From positions 62,001 through 126,000 of the forward strand of contig NZ_JADNYL010000005.1 of NCBI RefSeq assembly GCF_017168195.1: a stretch of 64,000 bases of DNA. Reading direction: 5' to 3'. Both the position numbers and the translations under genes were made by a program. Numbering within the stretch: position 1 is the first letter of the stretch; each line of letters starts with the position of its first letter. Source of the DNA: Thalassotalea sp. G2M2-11. GTDB taxonomy: Bacteria > Pseudomonadota > Gammaproteobacteria > Enterobacterales > Alteromonadaceae. The notes under the pieces were generated by a model. It ran no database searches and was not told the DNA's origin. It saw nothing but the letters and a program-made list of their open reading frames with translations. Positions 54,888 to 63,873 of this stretch are shown one piece after another.

Positions 54888-56174
54888 ATGAATGAGTTAA
54901 TGACTTTTCGCGTTTTACATACTTCTGATTGGCACCTCGGACAAAATTTTTACGGCAAAAGCCGCATCCATGAACACCAAGCGTTTATTGAGTGGTTACT
55001 TGAACAAGTAACAGCCCAGTCCATTGATGTGGTTATTATCGCGGGTGATATTTTTGATACCGGTACTCCGCCAAGTTATGCCCGCGAACTATATTTTGAT
55101 TTCATTGTGAGATTAAACCAATTACATTGTCAGTTGATTGTGGTTGCTGGTAATCATGATTCCGTCGCGATGTTAGGGGAGTCAAAAACCGTACTGGCTA
55201 CTTTAGGCTGTCATGTGGTTCCTCAAGCACTAGCAATGGATCAACAAGTTGAACAAATTGTGCATGTCACCAATAAAAACAATGAGCAGGCCGTTATTTG
55301 TGCGATGCCATTTATTCGCCCTAGAGATGTGCTTGCTAGTGTTGCCGGTCAAAGTGCTAAAGAAAAACAACAACAATTGCAACAGGCGATCAGCGAGCAC
55401 TATCAATCGTTAGCGGATTGCGCAAAAGCGCGTTTCGGTGATGATTGCCCAATGATAGCAACTGGGCATTTAACTACCGTAGGCGTAAGTTGCACTGAGT
55501 CGGTACGCGATATTTATATTGGCACTTTAGAAGCTTTTCCGGCGAGTCAGTTTCCAGAGTTTGACTACATTGCCTTAGGTCATATTCATCAATCACAACG
55601 TGTGGCAAAAACTGACCATATTCGTTATTGCGGTTCGCCAATAGCGCTTAGTTTTGATGAGTGGCAACAGCAAAAAGTGGTGCATATTGCTGATTTTTCA
55701 CGAGGTAAATTATCACAAGTAACAGAGTTAGCTATTCCTTGTTTTCAACCGTTAGCTATGGTGAAAACAGAGGTTGATGAACTTGAAAGCGCAATTGATA
55801 AAGTGCTGAGCTTATACGGTTCAACACTTAAGCAGGAGCAAAAGCTTTGGTTAGACATCGAATTATCCAATGGTGATTATCTTAATGATTTAAGCCAACG
55901 AGTTGATGAGGTAACGCAACATTATCCAGTCGAAGTGTTATTGATCCGCCGAGCAAAGCAGCAAAAGCTCCAAGGCTTAATTGAGCAAGAAAATACCACC
56001 TTATCAGAGCTGAGTTACCATGAGGTTTTTGCCACCAGACTAGCGCAAGAAGATTGGTCTGATGAGCAAGCTCTAGCGAGAAAGCAGCGATTAACATCGT
56101 TATTTGAGTCGATTGCTGATCAAGCACTTAACCCTGTAACAGACGAAGACAGTAATGAGCAGGCATCATCATGA
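54888..56174 (+). CDS. sbcD: Nuclease SbcD (SbcCD/Mre11 subunit)
   Basis: A 428-residue metallophosphoesterase (E. coli 400). Mre11 motifs: HTSDWHLGQ (D14, H16), AGDIFDTG (D54), GNHDS (N89-D91), then TGHL and GHIHQ. With SbcC it cleaves DNA hairpins and protein-blocked ends. ATG 54888 or 54900 (MTFRVLHTSD) may be the start; the second is nearer the E. coli N-terminus. Overlaps sbcC by four bases (ATGA). Confidence 0.96.
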   Translation: MNELMTFRVLHTSDWHLGQNFYGKSRIHEHQAFIEWLLEQVTAQSIDVVIIAGDIFDTGTPPSYARELYFDFIVRLNQLHCQLIVVAGNHDSVAMLGESKTVLATLGCHVVPQALAMDQQVEQIVHVTNKNNEQAVICAMPFIRPRDVLASVAGQSAKEKQQQLQQAISEHYQSLADCAKARFGDDCPMIATGHLTTVGVSCTESVRDIYIGTLEAFPASQFPEFDYIALGHIHQSQRVAKTDHIRYCGSPIALSFDEWQQQKVVHIADFSRGKLSQVTELAIPCFQPLAMVKTEVDELESAIDKVLSLYGSTLKQEQKLWLDIELSNGDYLNDLSQRVDEVTQHYPVEVLLIRRAKQQKLQGLIEQENTTLSELSYHEVFATRLAQEDWSDEQALARKQRLTSLFESIADQALNPVTDEDSNEQASS

Positions 56175-59100
56175 AAATATTGTCTTTAAGATTTGAAAAT
56201 ATTAATTCATTAAAGGGTGCATGGCTGATTGATTTTCGCCAGCCACCGTTTGATAGCAGTGCATTATTTGCCATCACAGGGCCAACAGGTGCGGGTAAAA
56301 CTACCATTTTAGATGCTATTTGCTTAGCTTTATATCATCAAACACCGCGGATCAGTAGCATCACCGATAGTCAAAATCAGTTAATGACCCGCCAAACTGC
56401 CAATTGCTTAGCGGAAGTAGAGTTTGAAGTAAAAGGTAAGGGCTACCGAGCCTTTTGGAGCCAGCGACGGGCAAAAAATGCCATTGATGGCAAACTGCAA
56501 AAGCCCGTAGTAGAACTTGCTGAAATAGATGGCCAAATTCTGGCAACAAAAATATCTGAGGTTAAACAGCACATTGAGCAAGTCACTGGGTTAAACTTTG
56601 CACGCTTTACTAAATCAATGATGTTATCTCAAGGGCAGTTTGCCGCTTTTTTAAATGCTCAAGATAAAGATCGTGCAGAGCTATTAGAACAGCTCACCGG
56701 TACTGAAATATACAGTGTGATTTCTCAGCTGGTGTTTGAACAAAATAAATCGGCTCATCTTGAACTAACCAGACTGCAAGAAAAGCTAGGTGATGTTGAG
56801 TTATTATCTGAGCAGCAAGTAACTGAAATAGAACAACAACTTGCTGAACTTAGTCAGAGTGAAGCCCAACAGCTTACTCAGCAAAAACAATGGCAATCAT
56901 TGCTCAATAATTTACAACAGCAGCAACAAATTGCTCAAAAACAAGCAGCAGCTAAACAAGAATTAGCGCAAGCTGTACAACAAGCGAAAGCAAATGAGCA
57001 GGCACTAGCACAATTAGCGCTTGCAGCACCTGCAGAAAATATACAGCCTAGCTATCAAGCGTATCAGCAGTTATTGATTCAGCAAAACACCCTCAATGAA
57101 CATATTGCACATCATCAAAAAACCGTTGCTGAGGTGGAGGCTTTGATCGGCCAAGCACAAGCAAATTTTGACGCGTTTGAAAAAGAATACCAGCATAAGA
57201 CTCAACTGATACAACAAAAAGAAACCACCATCGCTGAGCAAGTGATCCCACTTGATAGTCAAATTAACTTGGTGAGGCAGCAGCATCAAACAAGTGAACA
57301 AGAACACCAACAACTCACTCAACAATTTAATGAACAAAGTCAACAATTAGCGCAAAGTGAGCAGGCTCTTAAGCAAAAGACTGCTCAGCAACAAACAATT
57401 CAACAAACCTTAGCAGGGCAGCAATATTTGCTCGCTTTGGTTGATAAATTACCTTTGTGGCAACATCAGGCATCACAGCAGCAAAGCAAGCAACAATACC
57501 TTAGCCAATTAACGGCTGAATTAGAGCAATTAGCACAAACAGTTGCGCAAAATAAACAGCAGAGTGCTCAGCTTCACCAGCAATTACACGCCAAACTGCA
57601 ACCGATAACTGAACTGACTCAATCCATTGAAACATTGAAACATCAGCAAGTTGCATTATTAAACTCACTTGATTGTGAGAGTGAAAACCAAGTACAAGAG
57701 AAAATGCAAACGCTCGTACAGCAGAAGCATGAGCTGTCACAATTATCAAATATCGCTGAGCGCATTGAATCTTTACAAAAACAACAGCAACAACAGCAGC
57801 AAACTATTGTTAGCCAGCAAGAGCAGCAAAAGGTACTAGAAACGGCTCTTGCCCAATGTCGTGCTGAGTACAAACAATGCCGCACAACGTTACAAGATGT
57901 TGAAATTATTGTTGAGCAACAAAAAACAATTCAATCATTAGAGCAGCATCGCGCTCAGTTAAAGCAAGATCAGCCTTGTCCATTATGTGGCTCAGTTGAA
58001 CATCCTTTGATTGAGCAATACCAGCAAGCAAGCGATGATCAGCATTTAGTTCGGCTTAACCAATTACAACAAGAATTAAGAAATCTTGAAGCAAAAGGCA
58101 ATCAAATTAAGGATGAGTTAACCCAAGTTACTGGCAATCTAAACAATGCTTTACAGCGTGAGCAAGAACTGGGGCAAGAATTAGACAATGAACGAGCTAA
58201 AACCAGTAAGTTTAGTTACGTGTTACCTGTTTTAGAGCAAGAATTAACCTTACAAGATATTGTTAATAAAGAAAAAGAGTTGATTGATACCATTGAGCAA
58301 CTTCATCAGCAGCAACAAGTATTACGAAGCAATCAACAATCATTGGAGCAAGCTGAACAACAATTAACGGCACTTAATAATGAGCAAACGACACAGCAAC
58401 ACCAATTAACGCTATTAGAAAACCAATACAGTCATTACCAAGAACAACAGCAGAAACAAAGTAAAATATTGGCAGATGAAACTGAGCAAATTAATCAGGC
58501 GCATCAGCAGTTATTGGATGATATTTTAGCGAATTTTTCTGAGCAAAATGTACCGTTTATTGATCAACATCACTCGCTCATGCTCGATGAATTATCATCA
58601 TGGTGCGAGCAGAAAATTGAACAGCTAGCGCAATTTAAACAACAAGATGAGCAACTAACCGAGCTGACAAATTCAATTAACGCTGAACAAACCGCGCTGC
58701 AACAACGTAGTTATGAAAAAGAGCAAATAGCGCAGCAATTGCAAAAAGCAGATAGTGAACTCAAGCAACTACAGCAGCAATTACAACAGCTCAACAGTGA
58801 ACGTAAAGCTATTATTGGTGAGCAAAGTGTTGAGCAGATAAAAGGCGAATTAGCGGATGAAAAGCAGCAGTTATCACAGCAATTAACGGCTCAGCAGCAA
58901 GCATTGCAAGCACAAAAAAGTGACAAAGAGAAAAAGCTTGGTCAGTTAGATAGCTATCTTGATCAGCGGGCTGCGATGAACCCTGAATTAGAGCAAAAGC
59001 ACCTAGCATGGCAACAAGCACTTGCAAAAAGTAAGTTTACTGATGAATCAGCATTTTTAGCCGCTATTTTAGCCCCTGAAGAAAAAAGCCGCTTAACCGA

Positions 59101-59914
59101 GTTGGCTAAAGCTATTGATGAGCAACAAGCACAAGCGCAAGTGAAGATAAAAGAGTATCAACAGCAAGCGGATGTGTTAGTTGCGCAGCAACAGACGCTT
59201 AATCAAACAGAGGCTCCTGCTGAAAATATTGAACAGTGCTTAGCCTTAGTAGATGAGGTGTCGCAAGCGTTAAAACACACGCAAATCGCGCAGGGACAAA
59301 AGCAACAACAATTAGCACAAGATCAAAGTAACAAGCAAAAACAACAAGCACTTGATCAGCAAATTGTTCAGCAACGTGAAATAAGTGATGATTTAGCGCT
59401 ACTCAATGGGTTAATTGGTTCGGCAACTGGTGATAAGTTTCGACGATTTGCGCAAAGTTTAACCTTAGCGCATTTAGTGCACTTGGCAAATGGCCAGCTG
59501 TCACGTTTGCATGCGCGTTATCAGCTAGCCTGTGATGAAAGTGAAAAGCTTAATTTAATGGTGATTGATACTTGGCAAGCCGACAGTATTCGTGACACTA
59601 AAACCTTATCAGGCGGCGAAAGCTTTTTAGTCAGTTTAGCCTTGGCATTAGCCTTATCAGAGCTGGCCAGCGCTAAAACCACTATCGACTCACTTTTTCT
59701 CGATGAAGGCTTTGGTACGTTAGATAATGAAACCTTAGATATTGCCTTAGATGCATTAGATAACCTTAATGCCAGCGGTAAAATGATCGGTGTGATCAGC
59801 CATATTGATAGTTTAAAAGAGCGTATTGGTGTTCGTATCAAAGTACATAAAAAGTCAGGTTTAGGAGTGAGCAGCTTAGATAAACAGTACTACTTCAAGC
59901 CAGAGAAACAATGA
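56171..59914 (+). CDS. sbcC: Exonuclease SbcC (SMC/Rad50-like ATPase)
   Basis: A 1247-residue Rad50-type ATPase, about 200 residues longer than E. coli SbcC (1048). Walker A GPTGAGKTT is at 37-45, the zinc hook CPLC at 603-606, the signature LSGGE at 1146-1150, and Walker B LFLDEGFGTLD near 1175. The two coiled-coil arms (about 190-590 and 620-1080) are extremely glutamine-rich, with runs of Q, which explains the extra length. Translationally coupled to sbcD. Confidence 0.96.
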   Translation: MKILSLRFENINSLKGAWLIDFRQPPFDSSALFAITGPTGAGKTTILDAICLALYHQTPRISSITDSQNQLMTRQTANCLAEVEFEVKGKGYRAFWSQRRAKNAIDGKLQKPVVELAEIDGQILATKISEVKQHIEQVTGLNFARFTKSMMLSQGQFAAFLNAQDKDRAELLEQLTGTEIYSVISQLVFEQNKSAHLELTRLQEKLGDVELLSEQQVTEIEQQLAELSQSEAQQLTQQKQWQSLLNNLQQQQQIAQKQAAAKQELAQAVQQAKANEQALAQLALAAPAENIQPSYQAYQQLLIQQNTLNEHIAHHQKTVAEVEALIGQAQANFDAFEKEYQHKTQLIQQKETTIAEQVIPLDSQINLVRQQHQTSEQEHQQLTQQFNEQSQQLAQSEQALKQKTAQQQTIQQTLAGQQYLLALVDKLPLWQHQASQQQSKQQYLSQLTAELEQLAQTVAQNKQQSAQLHQQLHAKLQPITELTQSIETLKHQQVALLNSLDCESENQVQEKMQTLVQQKHELSQLSNIAERIESLQKQQQQQQQTIVSQQEQQKVLETALAQCRAEYKQCRTTLQDVEIIVEQQKTIQSLEQHRAQLKQDQPCPLCGSVEHPLIEQYQQASDDQHLVRLNQLQQELRNLEAKGNQIKDELTQVTGNLNNALQREQELGQELDNERAKTSKFSYVLPVLEQELTLQDIVNKEKELIDTIEQLHQQQQVLRSNQQSLEQAEQQLTALNNEQTTQQHQLTLLENQYSHYQEQQQKQSKILADETEQINQAHQQLLDDILANFSEQNVPFIDQHHSLMLDELSSWCEQKIEQLAQFKQQDEQLTELTNSINAEQTALQQRSYEKEQIAQQLQKADSELKQLQQQLQQLNSERKAIIGEQSVEQIKGELADEKQQLSQQLTAQQQALQAQKSDKEKKLGQLDSYLDQRAAMNPELEQKHLAWQQALAKSKFTDESAFLAAILAPEEKSRLTELAKAIDEQQAQAQVKIKEYQQQADVLVAQQQTLNQTEAPAENIEQCLALVDEVSQALKHTQIAQGQKQQQLAQDQSNKQKQQALDQQIVQQREISDDLALLNGLIGSATGDKFRRFAQSLTLAHLVHLANGQLSRLHARYQLACDESEKLNLMVIDTWQADSIRDTKTLSGGESFLVSLALALALSELASAKTTIDSLFLDEGFGTLDNETLDIALDALDNLNASGKMIGVISHIDSLKERIGVRIKVHKKSGLGVSSLDKQYYFKPEKQ

Positions 59915-60078
59915 AAAAATAGCAAAAGTTACATGAGTGCTGATGGTTTTTAAGGGGTAGCGATTGAGCTAAATTTACCCGTAAGATTATGAGATATAAC
60001 TATAAATTTTCAATAATATAAGGAAAAAACAAGCATTGTTGGTTAAACTAATGCTTTGAGTTTAATAGGCCTTCTTAC

Positions 60079-60966
60079 TTGGAAACTTGGATTTATTTCA
60101 CTTTGCTTGCTGCCTTTATGCAAGCTGTTCGCACTGCTGGCCAAAAACAGTTATCGACGCATTTAAATGCCATGGCAACCACGGCAGTGCGTTATGTTTA
60201 CGCTTTACCCTTTGCCATCATGTATTTATTGTGGATGATGGATCATCGACAAGTCGCCTTGCCTGCACTGAATGAGCAATTTCTTAGTTATGCGTTGATC
60301 GCCAGTGTGACGCAAATATTAGGTACAGCCTTCTTGGTAGCGGCGTTTAAATATCGTAATTTTGCTGTAGCCACCAGCTTAGCAAAAACCGAGGCGATTC
60401 AAGTGGCAATTGTTGGCGCGCTGGTATTTTCAGCCAGTTTAACTGCGTTAGGTTGGCTGTCGGTGGTTATTGGTGTTGTTGGCGTGTTGATTGTTTCTAA
60501 AGTAAGGTTTACCTTTGCCGATGTTTTTCAAAATCCTGGTGCTGGTTTTGGCTTAGCCTCAGGATTAGGTTTAGCTATCACCACCTTGTTAATTCGAGAA
60601 GCGAGCTTAGCGCTCAATACTGATTTAATGGTAAGTGCCGCGACAACTTTGGTGTTTATGGTGTTTGTTCAGTCTATTATTTCCTTGCTGTATGTGTTTT
60701 TACAAGATCGTCAACAATTAGTGGTCATGGTTAGTCAATGGCGCTTGTGTTTATTCGTTGGTATCACCAGTGTACTTGGTTCTATTGGGTGGTTTACTGG
60801 CGCAAGTTATCAAAATGCTGCATATGTTAAAGCCCTTGGCCAAGTAGAATTTTTTATCACCTTATTTTTAACTTACCGAATTTTTAAAGAAAAAATATCC
60901 TTAATGGAATATGTTGGTATGGCGCTTATTATCGTTAGCGTTGTGATCTTGCTACTTTGGGCTTAA
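60079..60966 (+). CDS. EamA/DMT-family transporter
   Basis: A 295-residue inner-membrane protein with ten hydrophobic helices in two EamA repeats (about 1-135 and 150-293), ending MEYVGMALIIVSVVILLLWA. It starts at TTG (METWIYFTLLAAFMQAVRTAGQ); the next ATG would cut into the first helix, so TTG is preferred, with AGG nine bases upstream. It probably exports or imports a small metabolite; substrate unknown. Monocistronic downstream of sbcC. Confidence 0.88.
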   Translation: METWIYFTLLAAFMQAVRTAGQKQLSTHLNAMATTAVRYVYALPFAIMYLLWMMDHRQVALPALNEQFLSYALIASVTQILGTAFLVAAFKYRNFAVATSLAKTEAIQVAIVGALVFSASLTALGWLSVVIGVVGVLIVSKVRFTFADVFQNPGAGFGLASGLGLAITTLLIREASLALNTDLMVSAATTLVFMVFVQSIISLLYVFLQDRQQLVVMVSQWRLCLFVGITSVLGSIGWFTGASYQNAAYVKALGQVEFFITLFLTYRIFKEKISLMEYVGMALIIVSVVILLLWA

Positions 60967-61044
60967 TTTTGGCCTGTTGTTCGTAGAGCTTTTACTTGCT
61001 TTTTGCTACACTCGCGCCAAATAAGTTATGTTGTTGGAATTAAG

Positions 61045-61539
61045 ATGAAAATATCAGATAAAAAAGTAGTGCAATTTCACTACACATTAAAAGATGAGTC
61101 GGGCAAAGAACTTGAGTCATCAACAGGCGGCGATCCGTTAGCTTACTTGCACGGTTATAACAATATGCTCGTTGGCGTTGAAAAGGCGTTATGTGATAAA
61201 GCTGCGGGTGATAAGTTTTCCGTGACGTTACAGCCAGAAGAAGCTTACGGTGAGCGCAAAGAGGGCATGACACAAAGGGTACCCGTGAAGCATTTACAAG
61301 GTTTACCATCCAAGAATGCTAAATGGAAGCCGGGCATGACTGCGGTTGTAGAAACTGAACAGGGACAACGACAAGTGACTGTTGTTAAACCTGGTCGCTT
61401 TATGGTGACCGTTGATATCAATCCACCGTTGGCAGGCAAAGTACTAACCTTTGATCTGGAAGTGATTGATGTAAGAGAAGCGACCACAGAAGAAATAGAG
61501 CATGGACATGCTCATGGTGTTGGTGGTCATCATCACTAA
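61045..61539 (+). CDS. slyD: FKBP-type peptidyl-prolyl isomerase SlyD
   Basis: About 164 residues (E. coli SlyD 196). Split FKBP domain with inserted IF chaperone domain: YTLKDESGKELESS, TGGDPLAYLHGYNNMLVGVE, AYGERKEGMTQRVPV, and the return LAGKVLTFDLEVIDVREAT. The tail HGHAHGVGGHHH is a short metal-binding stretch, much shorter than the E. coli Cys/His tail and lacking cysteines. It acts as a folding helper and nickel chaperone for hydrogenase in E. coli. ATG 61045 has GGAA upstream; the frame extends to 61003 but that adds no conserved sequence. Confidence 0.95.
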   Translation: MKISDKKVVQFHYTLKDESGKELESSTGGDPLAYLHGYNNMLVGVEKALCDKAAGDKFSVTLQPEEAYGERKEGMTQRVPVKHLQGLPSKNAKWKPGMTAVVETEQGQRQVTVVKPGRFMVTVDINPPLAGKVLTFDLEVIDVREATTEEIEHGHAHGVGGHHH

Positions 61540-61614
61540 CTACTGAACAGTTGTACTCGCTCATACCTGACTTATTGATCCAATAGGTGACTATTTGATC
61601 TGTTAGTTAGCTAT

Positions 61615-61641
61615 GAGTGAGAAGCTGCTTTTCACTCCTTT
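61615..61641 (+). terminator. Possible slyD terminator
   Basis: An 11 bp near-perfect inverted repeat GAGTGAGAAGC/GCTTTTCACTC followed by CTTTG. It lies 75 bases after slyD and has only a short T-tail. Confidence 0.4.
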
Positions 61642-61889
61642 GTTCCTCAAACGTGGCGTTTCTACCACTTTCCTACAATAAAACTTCAACTCCATAATTT
61701 ATAAAAAACATAACATTTCAATATCTTGTGAAGTATAATTGTTAAAACCAGCGTCTTAATTATTGTAACTTTTAATCCGCTAGGGGTAAGGATTTATAGT
61801 GTACTTAGCATAGCGTTGACTATGCATTTTCTCAGTAATCAGTTATAAAAATGGAAATGATATTTTTATCAATTTTTGATAATAAGCGC

Positions 61890-61905
61890 ATGTGTAAATA
61901 TACAG
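61890..61905. promoter_or_regulatory. LexA-box-like sequence between slyD and the cassette array
   Basis: ATGTGTAAATATACAG fits CTGT-N8-ACAG in seven of eight core positions with the AT-rich centre expected of a gammaproteobacterial SOS box. LexA boxes are known in promoters of integron integrases, and this one lies ~190 bases before the first cassette, where such a promoter would be; but no integrase gene is present. The rest of 61642-62093 is AT-rich, with repeats TTCTCGCTTT (61915, 61946) and their inverse AAAGCGAGAA (62065). Confidence 0.35.
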
Positions 61906-62093
61906 TTTGGCCGTTTTCTCGCTTTGCACCATAAACCGAGAAAAATTCTCGCTTTCACACATCAGACCTCTAATAGTTTATTTATCTAATTGATTGAGTT
62001 GTAATTAATTTAAAAAAAGCGTAACGTATTTTTTATCAATACATGGAGGTAAACTTTTCGCCGTAAAGCGAGAATTATTCCTCCTAATAAGCT

Positions 62094-62100
62094 GTTAGCT
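62094..62100 (+). other. Integron recombination core site at the head of the array (attI-like or attC remnant)
   Basis: GTTAGCT, the same seven bases that close attC sites 2 and 3, with the cassette ribosome binding site and gene following directly. No matching RYYYAAC partner is obvious 50-120 bases upstream, so this may be an attI rather than an attC end. Confidence 0.5.
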
Positions 62101-62118
62101 ACCTAAAGGAGTCACTTT

Positions 62119-62436
62119 TTGCTTTTCGCTGTTTTATTTATTCCATGTTTAATTTGGTTGTTCATTGACCAAAGAATAAAGCGAAAGCTATGGAACAACC
62201 GTGGTGGTGATAAACTTAGAGTTTTTAAAAAGCGATATAGCTCATTTAGGGAATTTAATAGTAGGTTTAATTTATTATTCTATTTCAATTTATTTGACTC
62301 TAAAGTCATGGCTCAGGTAAGACACTCAGAACAAAAAAGATTACTTAAAAAATTGAAACTAAATACTGTTTTAGTATTGGCTAATATCGTTATTGTACTT
62401 GCTGCTGTAGACTTTACTCGTGCATACGGTAGCTAA
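62119..62436 (+). CDS. Cassette gene 1: small membrane protein of unknown function
   Basis: A 105-residue protein starting at TTG, with AGGAG eight bases upstream. Hydrophobic segments at about 2-16 and 83-99 flank a strongly basic middle (RIKRKLW, RVFKKRY, EQKRLLKKLKL), so it is likely a two-pass inner-membrane protein with both ends outside and a cytoplasmic basic loop, or the reverse. No family recognised. The stop codon lies in the R'' site of attC 1, as in typical cassettes. Confidence 0.7.
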   Translation: MLFAVLFIPCLIWLFIDQRIKRKLWNNRGGDKLRVFKKRYSSFREFNSRFNLLFYFNLFDSKVMAQVRHSEQKRLLKKLKLNTVLVLANIVIVLAAVDFTRAYGS

Positions 62437-62530
62437 CAAGTTACTCAAAAGGACGCAAAACGCTTGGCTTGTGCTCCTTCGTCGCTAATTTTAGCCAAGC
62501 ATTTATGCGCCCATTAGTAAGGCGTTATAT
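62433..62530 (+). repeat. attC site 1
   Basis: 98 bp imperfect palindrome from CTAACAA (R'') to GTTATAT (R'). Left arm TTACTCAAAAGGACGCA pairs with the right arm around TATGCGCCCATTAGTAA, and CGCTTGGCT pairs with AGCCAAGCAT. Non-paired extra bases on one arm and a loop of ~30 bases are as expected for a folded attC bottom strand. Confidence 0.85.
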
Positions 62531-62550
62531 GCCCAGTAGAGATTAGTCAG

Positions 62551-62805
62551 ATGTATGAACCTTGGATAAATGGAATTATCAAAAAGTGGTCTTTAGATAA
62601 TCCTGAAGAAGAATTCTATGAATTGATGGTGCACAAAGAAAAAAGTGTAACTGCTGCGTATGGTCGTTTTGCTCATTCAAGTGGTTCAAAGGCTGTTTCT
62701 TGGAAAGAGTTTATGGCGGGTGAACTTGATGATTTAGTAGTAAAAACAATGGGATTGGAAATATTAAATCAAGCAAAAGAATACATTAGAGAACAAGGTA
62801 TATAA
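62551..62805 (+). CDS. Cassette gene 2: small protein of unknown function
   Basis: An 84-residue soluble, acidic, Trp-containing protein (MYEPWINGIIKKWSLDNPEEEF...). No family recognised; no signal or membrane segment. The upstream AGAG is a poor ribosome binding site. The stop codon is inside attC 2. Confidence 0.65.
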   Translation: MYEPWINGIIKKWSLDNPEEEFYELMVHKEKSVTAAYGRFAHSSGSKAVSWKEFMAGELDDLVVKTMGLEILNQAKEYIREQGI

Positions 62806-62902
62806 CAAGCCATTGCAGTGCGGGACTTTTAACAGTTGGCTTTTCTCACTGCGTTCGTTATTTTAGCCAACTGTGTAAAAGCCCCTGAATGGGGCGTTAG
62901 CT
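62802..62902 (+). repeat. attC site 2
   Basis: 101 bp palindrome from ATAACAA to GTTAGCT. Left arm CATTGCAG...GGGACTTTTAACAGTTGGCT pairs with AGCCAACTGTGTAAAAGCCCC...AATGGGGCG. Same architecture as attC 1 with different arm sequence. Confidence 0.88.
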
Positions 62903-62925
62903 GCACAATATAGAACGGAGAAAAT

Positions 62926-63849
62926 TTGAAACTTAAAACTCTAGCCGAATTAGCAGGTGTAGGTGCTTTTCTGATAGTGGTGCTCCAATATATGAAAGTG
63001 GAGCCAAATGCGATAGATGAGCTGCCTAGTTTGGTGCAAGAGGCTGCAAACAAAGATGTAGCAGAGCTCAAGCTGGAAATAGACGAGGAGTCATACCTCA
63101 AGAATGGCTCTATAGCTTATCCTATGTACAAGGCCGCGATGGCTATTAGTTATGCCCCCGATAAGAGCGATGCCTTAGAGAAAGCTGTTACAGTAGCAGT
63201 CAAAGAAAAAGACTATAAGCTGGCTATTTTAGCGGCAACAAATATCACTTATTCACCAGACATGAATAGGTCTTTATCCAAAATTGCCGGAAGCGCAATC
63301 TTGGATAAAGACACTGTCGGCTATGCAATAGTAGCAGCTGAATACATAAGCTATTCACCTGAAAAAACAAAAGTTCTCCAAAAAATCACTAAAGTATACG
63401 AACACTTAGCAAATGGTGGTGACATCAATGATCCCAAATTATTTGAAAAGTCTGGGATAGATGAATACAAAGAAATATTCATTTTTGCTGATTCATCCGC
63501 TTATATTGGGTTGTCTAGCAAAGAGGCTAAAGAATTTACTGAGGATTGGCTTGCAACAAGAAGCCACAAAGATTTCCTATTGTTTAAGAAAGTTTTCATT
63601 TTTGCAGATTCATCAGCATATCTTGGAAAAAATACTGAAGAGTCTTTGCAGTTTGCCTTGTCGTGGATAGATAAATATAGCGAACAGGACTTCAGTGTGT
63701 TCCGAGAGGCGTTCATATTTGCAGATAGCAGTGCTTATCTAAATTTTGATGAAGCCGAAGCAATTAAGTTTGCATTTAAAAAAGTGAGCGAGTCAAAAGC
63801 AGCTAACAAGTCAAGCAAGGCGGACGCTGAAAAGCGCGCCGCTTCTTGA
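62926..63849 (+). CDS. Cassette gene 3: membrane-anchored repeat protein of unknown function
   Basis: A 307-residue protein starting at TTG, with ACGGAG five bases upstream. An N-terminal hydrophobic segment (about 7-22) anchors it. Two repeat series follow: I(S/T)Y(S/A)P(D/E) at 74, 107 and 141 (spacing 33-34), then FIFADSSAY at 185, 224 and 263 (spacing exactly 39), each followed by an acidic helix. The spacing suggests stacked helical hairpins (solenoid). The last ~17 codons (KAANKSSKADAEKRAAS) are read through attC 3. No family recognised; function unknown. Confidence 0.78.
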   Translation: MKLKTLAELAGVGAFLIVVLQYMKVEPNAIDELPSLVQEAANKDVAELKLEIDEESYLKNGSIAYPMYKAAMAISYAPDKSDALEKAVTVAVKEKDYKLAILAATNITYSPDMNRSLSKIAGSAILDKDTVGYAIVAAEYISYSPEKTKVLQKITKVYEHLANGGDINDPKLFEKSGIDEYKEIFIFADSSAYIGLSSKEAKEFTEDWLATRSHKDFLLFKKVFIFADSSAYLGKNTEESLQFALSWIDKYSEQDFSVFREAFIFADSSAYLNFDEAEAIKFAFKKVSESKAANKSSKADAEKRAAS

Positions 63850-63859
63850 GGCGTTAGCT
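63803..63859 (+). repeat. attC site 3 (short type)
   Basis: 57 bp palindrome from CTAACAA to GTTAGCT; arm TCAAGCAAGGCGGACGC pairs with GCGCGCCGCTTCTTGA around a short loop. Shorter than attC 1 and 2 and comparable to the ~60 bp sites of resistance cassettes. It overlaps the coding end of cassette gene 3. Confidence 0.85.
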
Positions 63860-63873
63860 GCCTTAAGGAAGTT

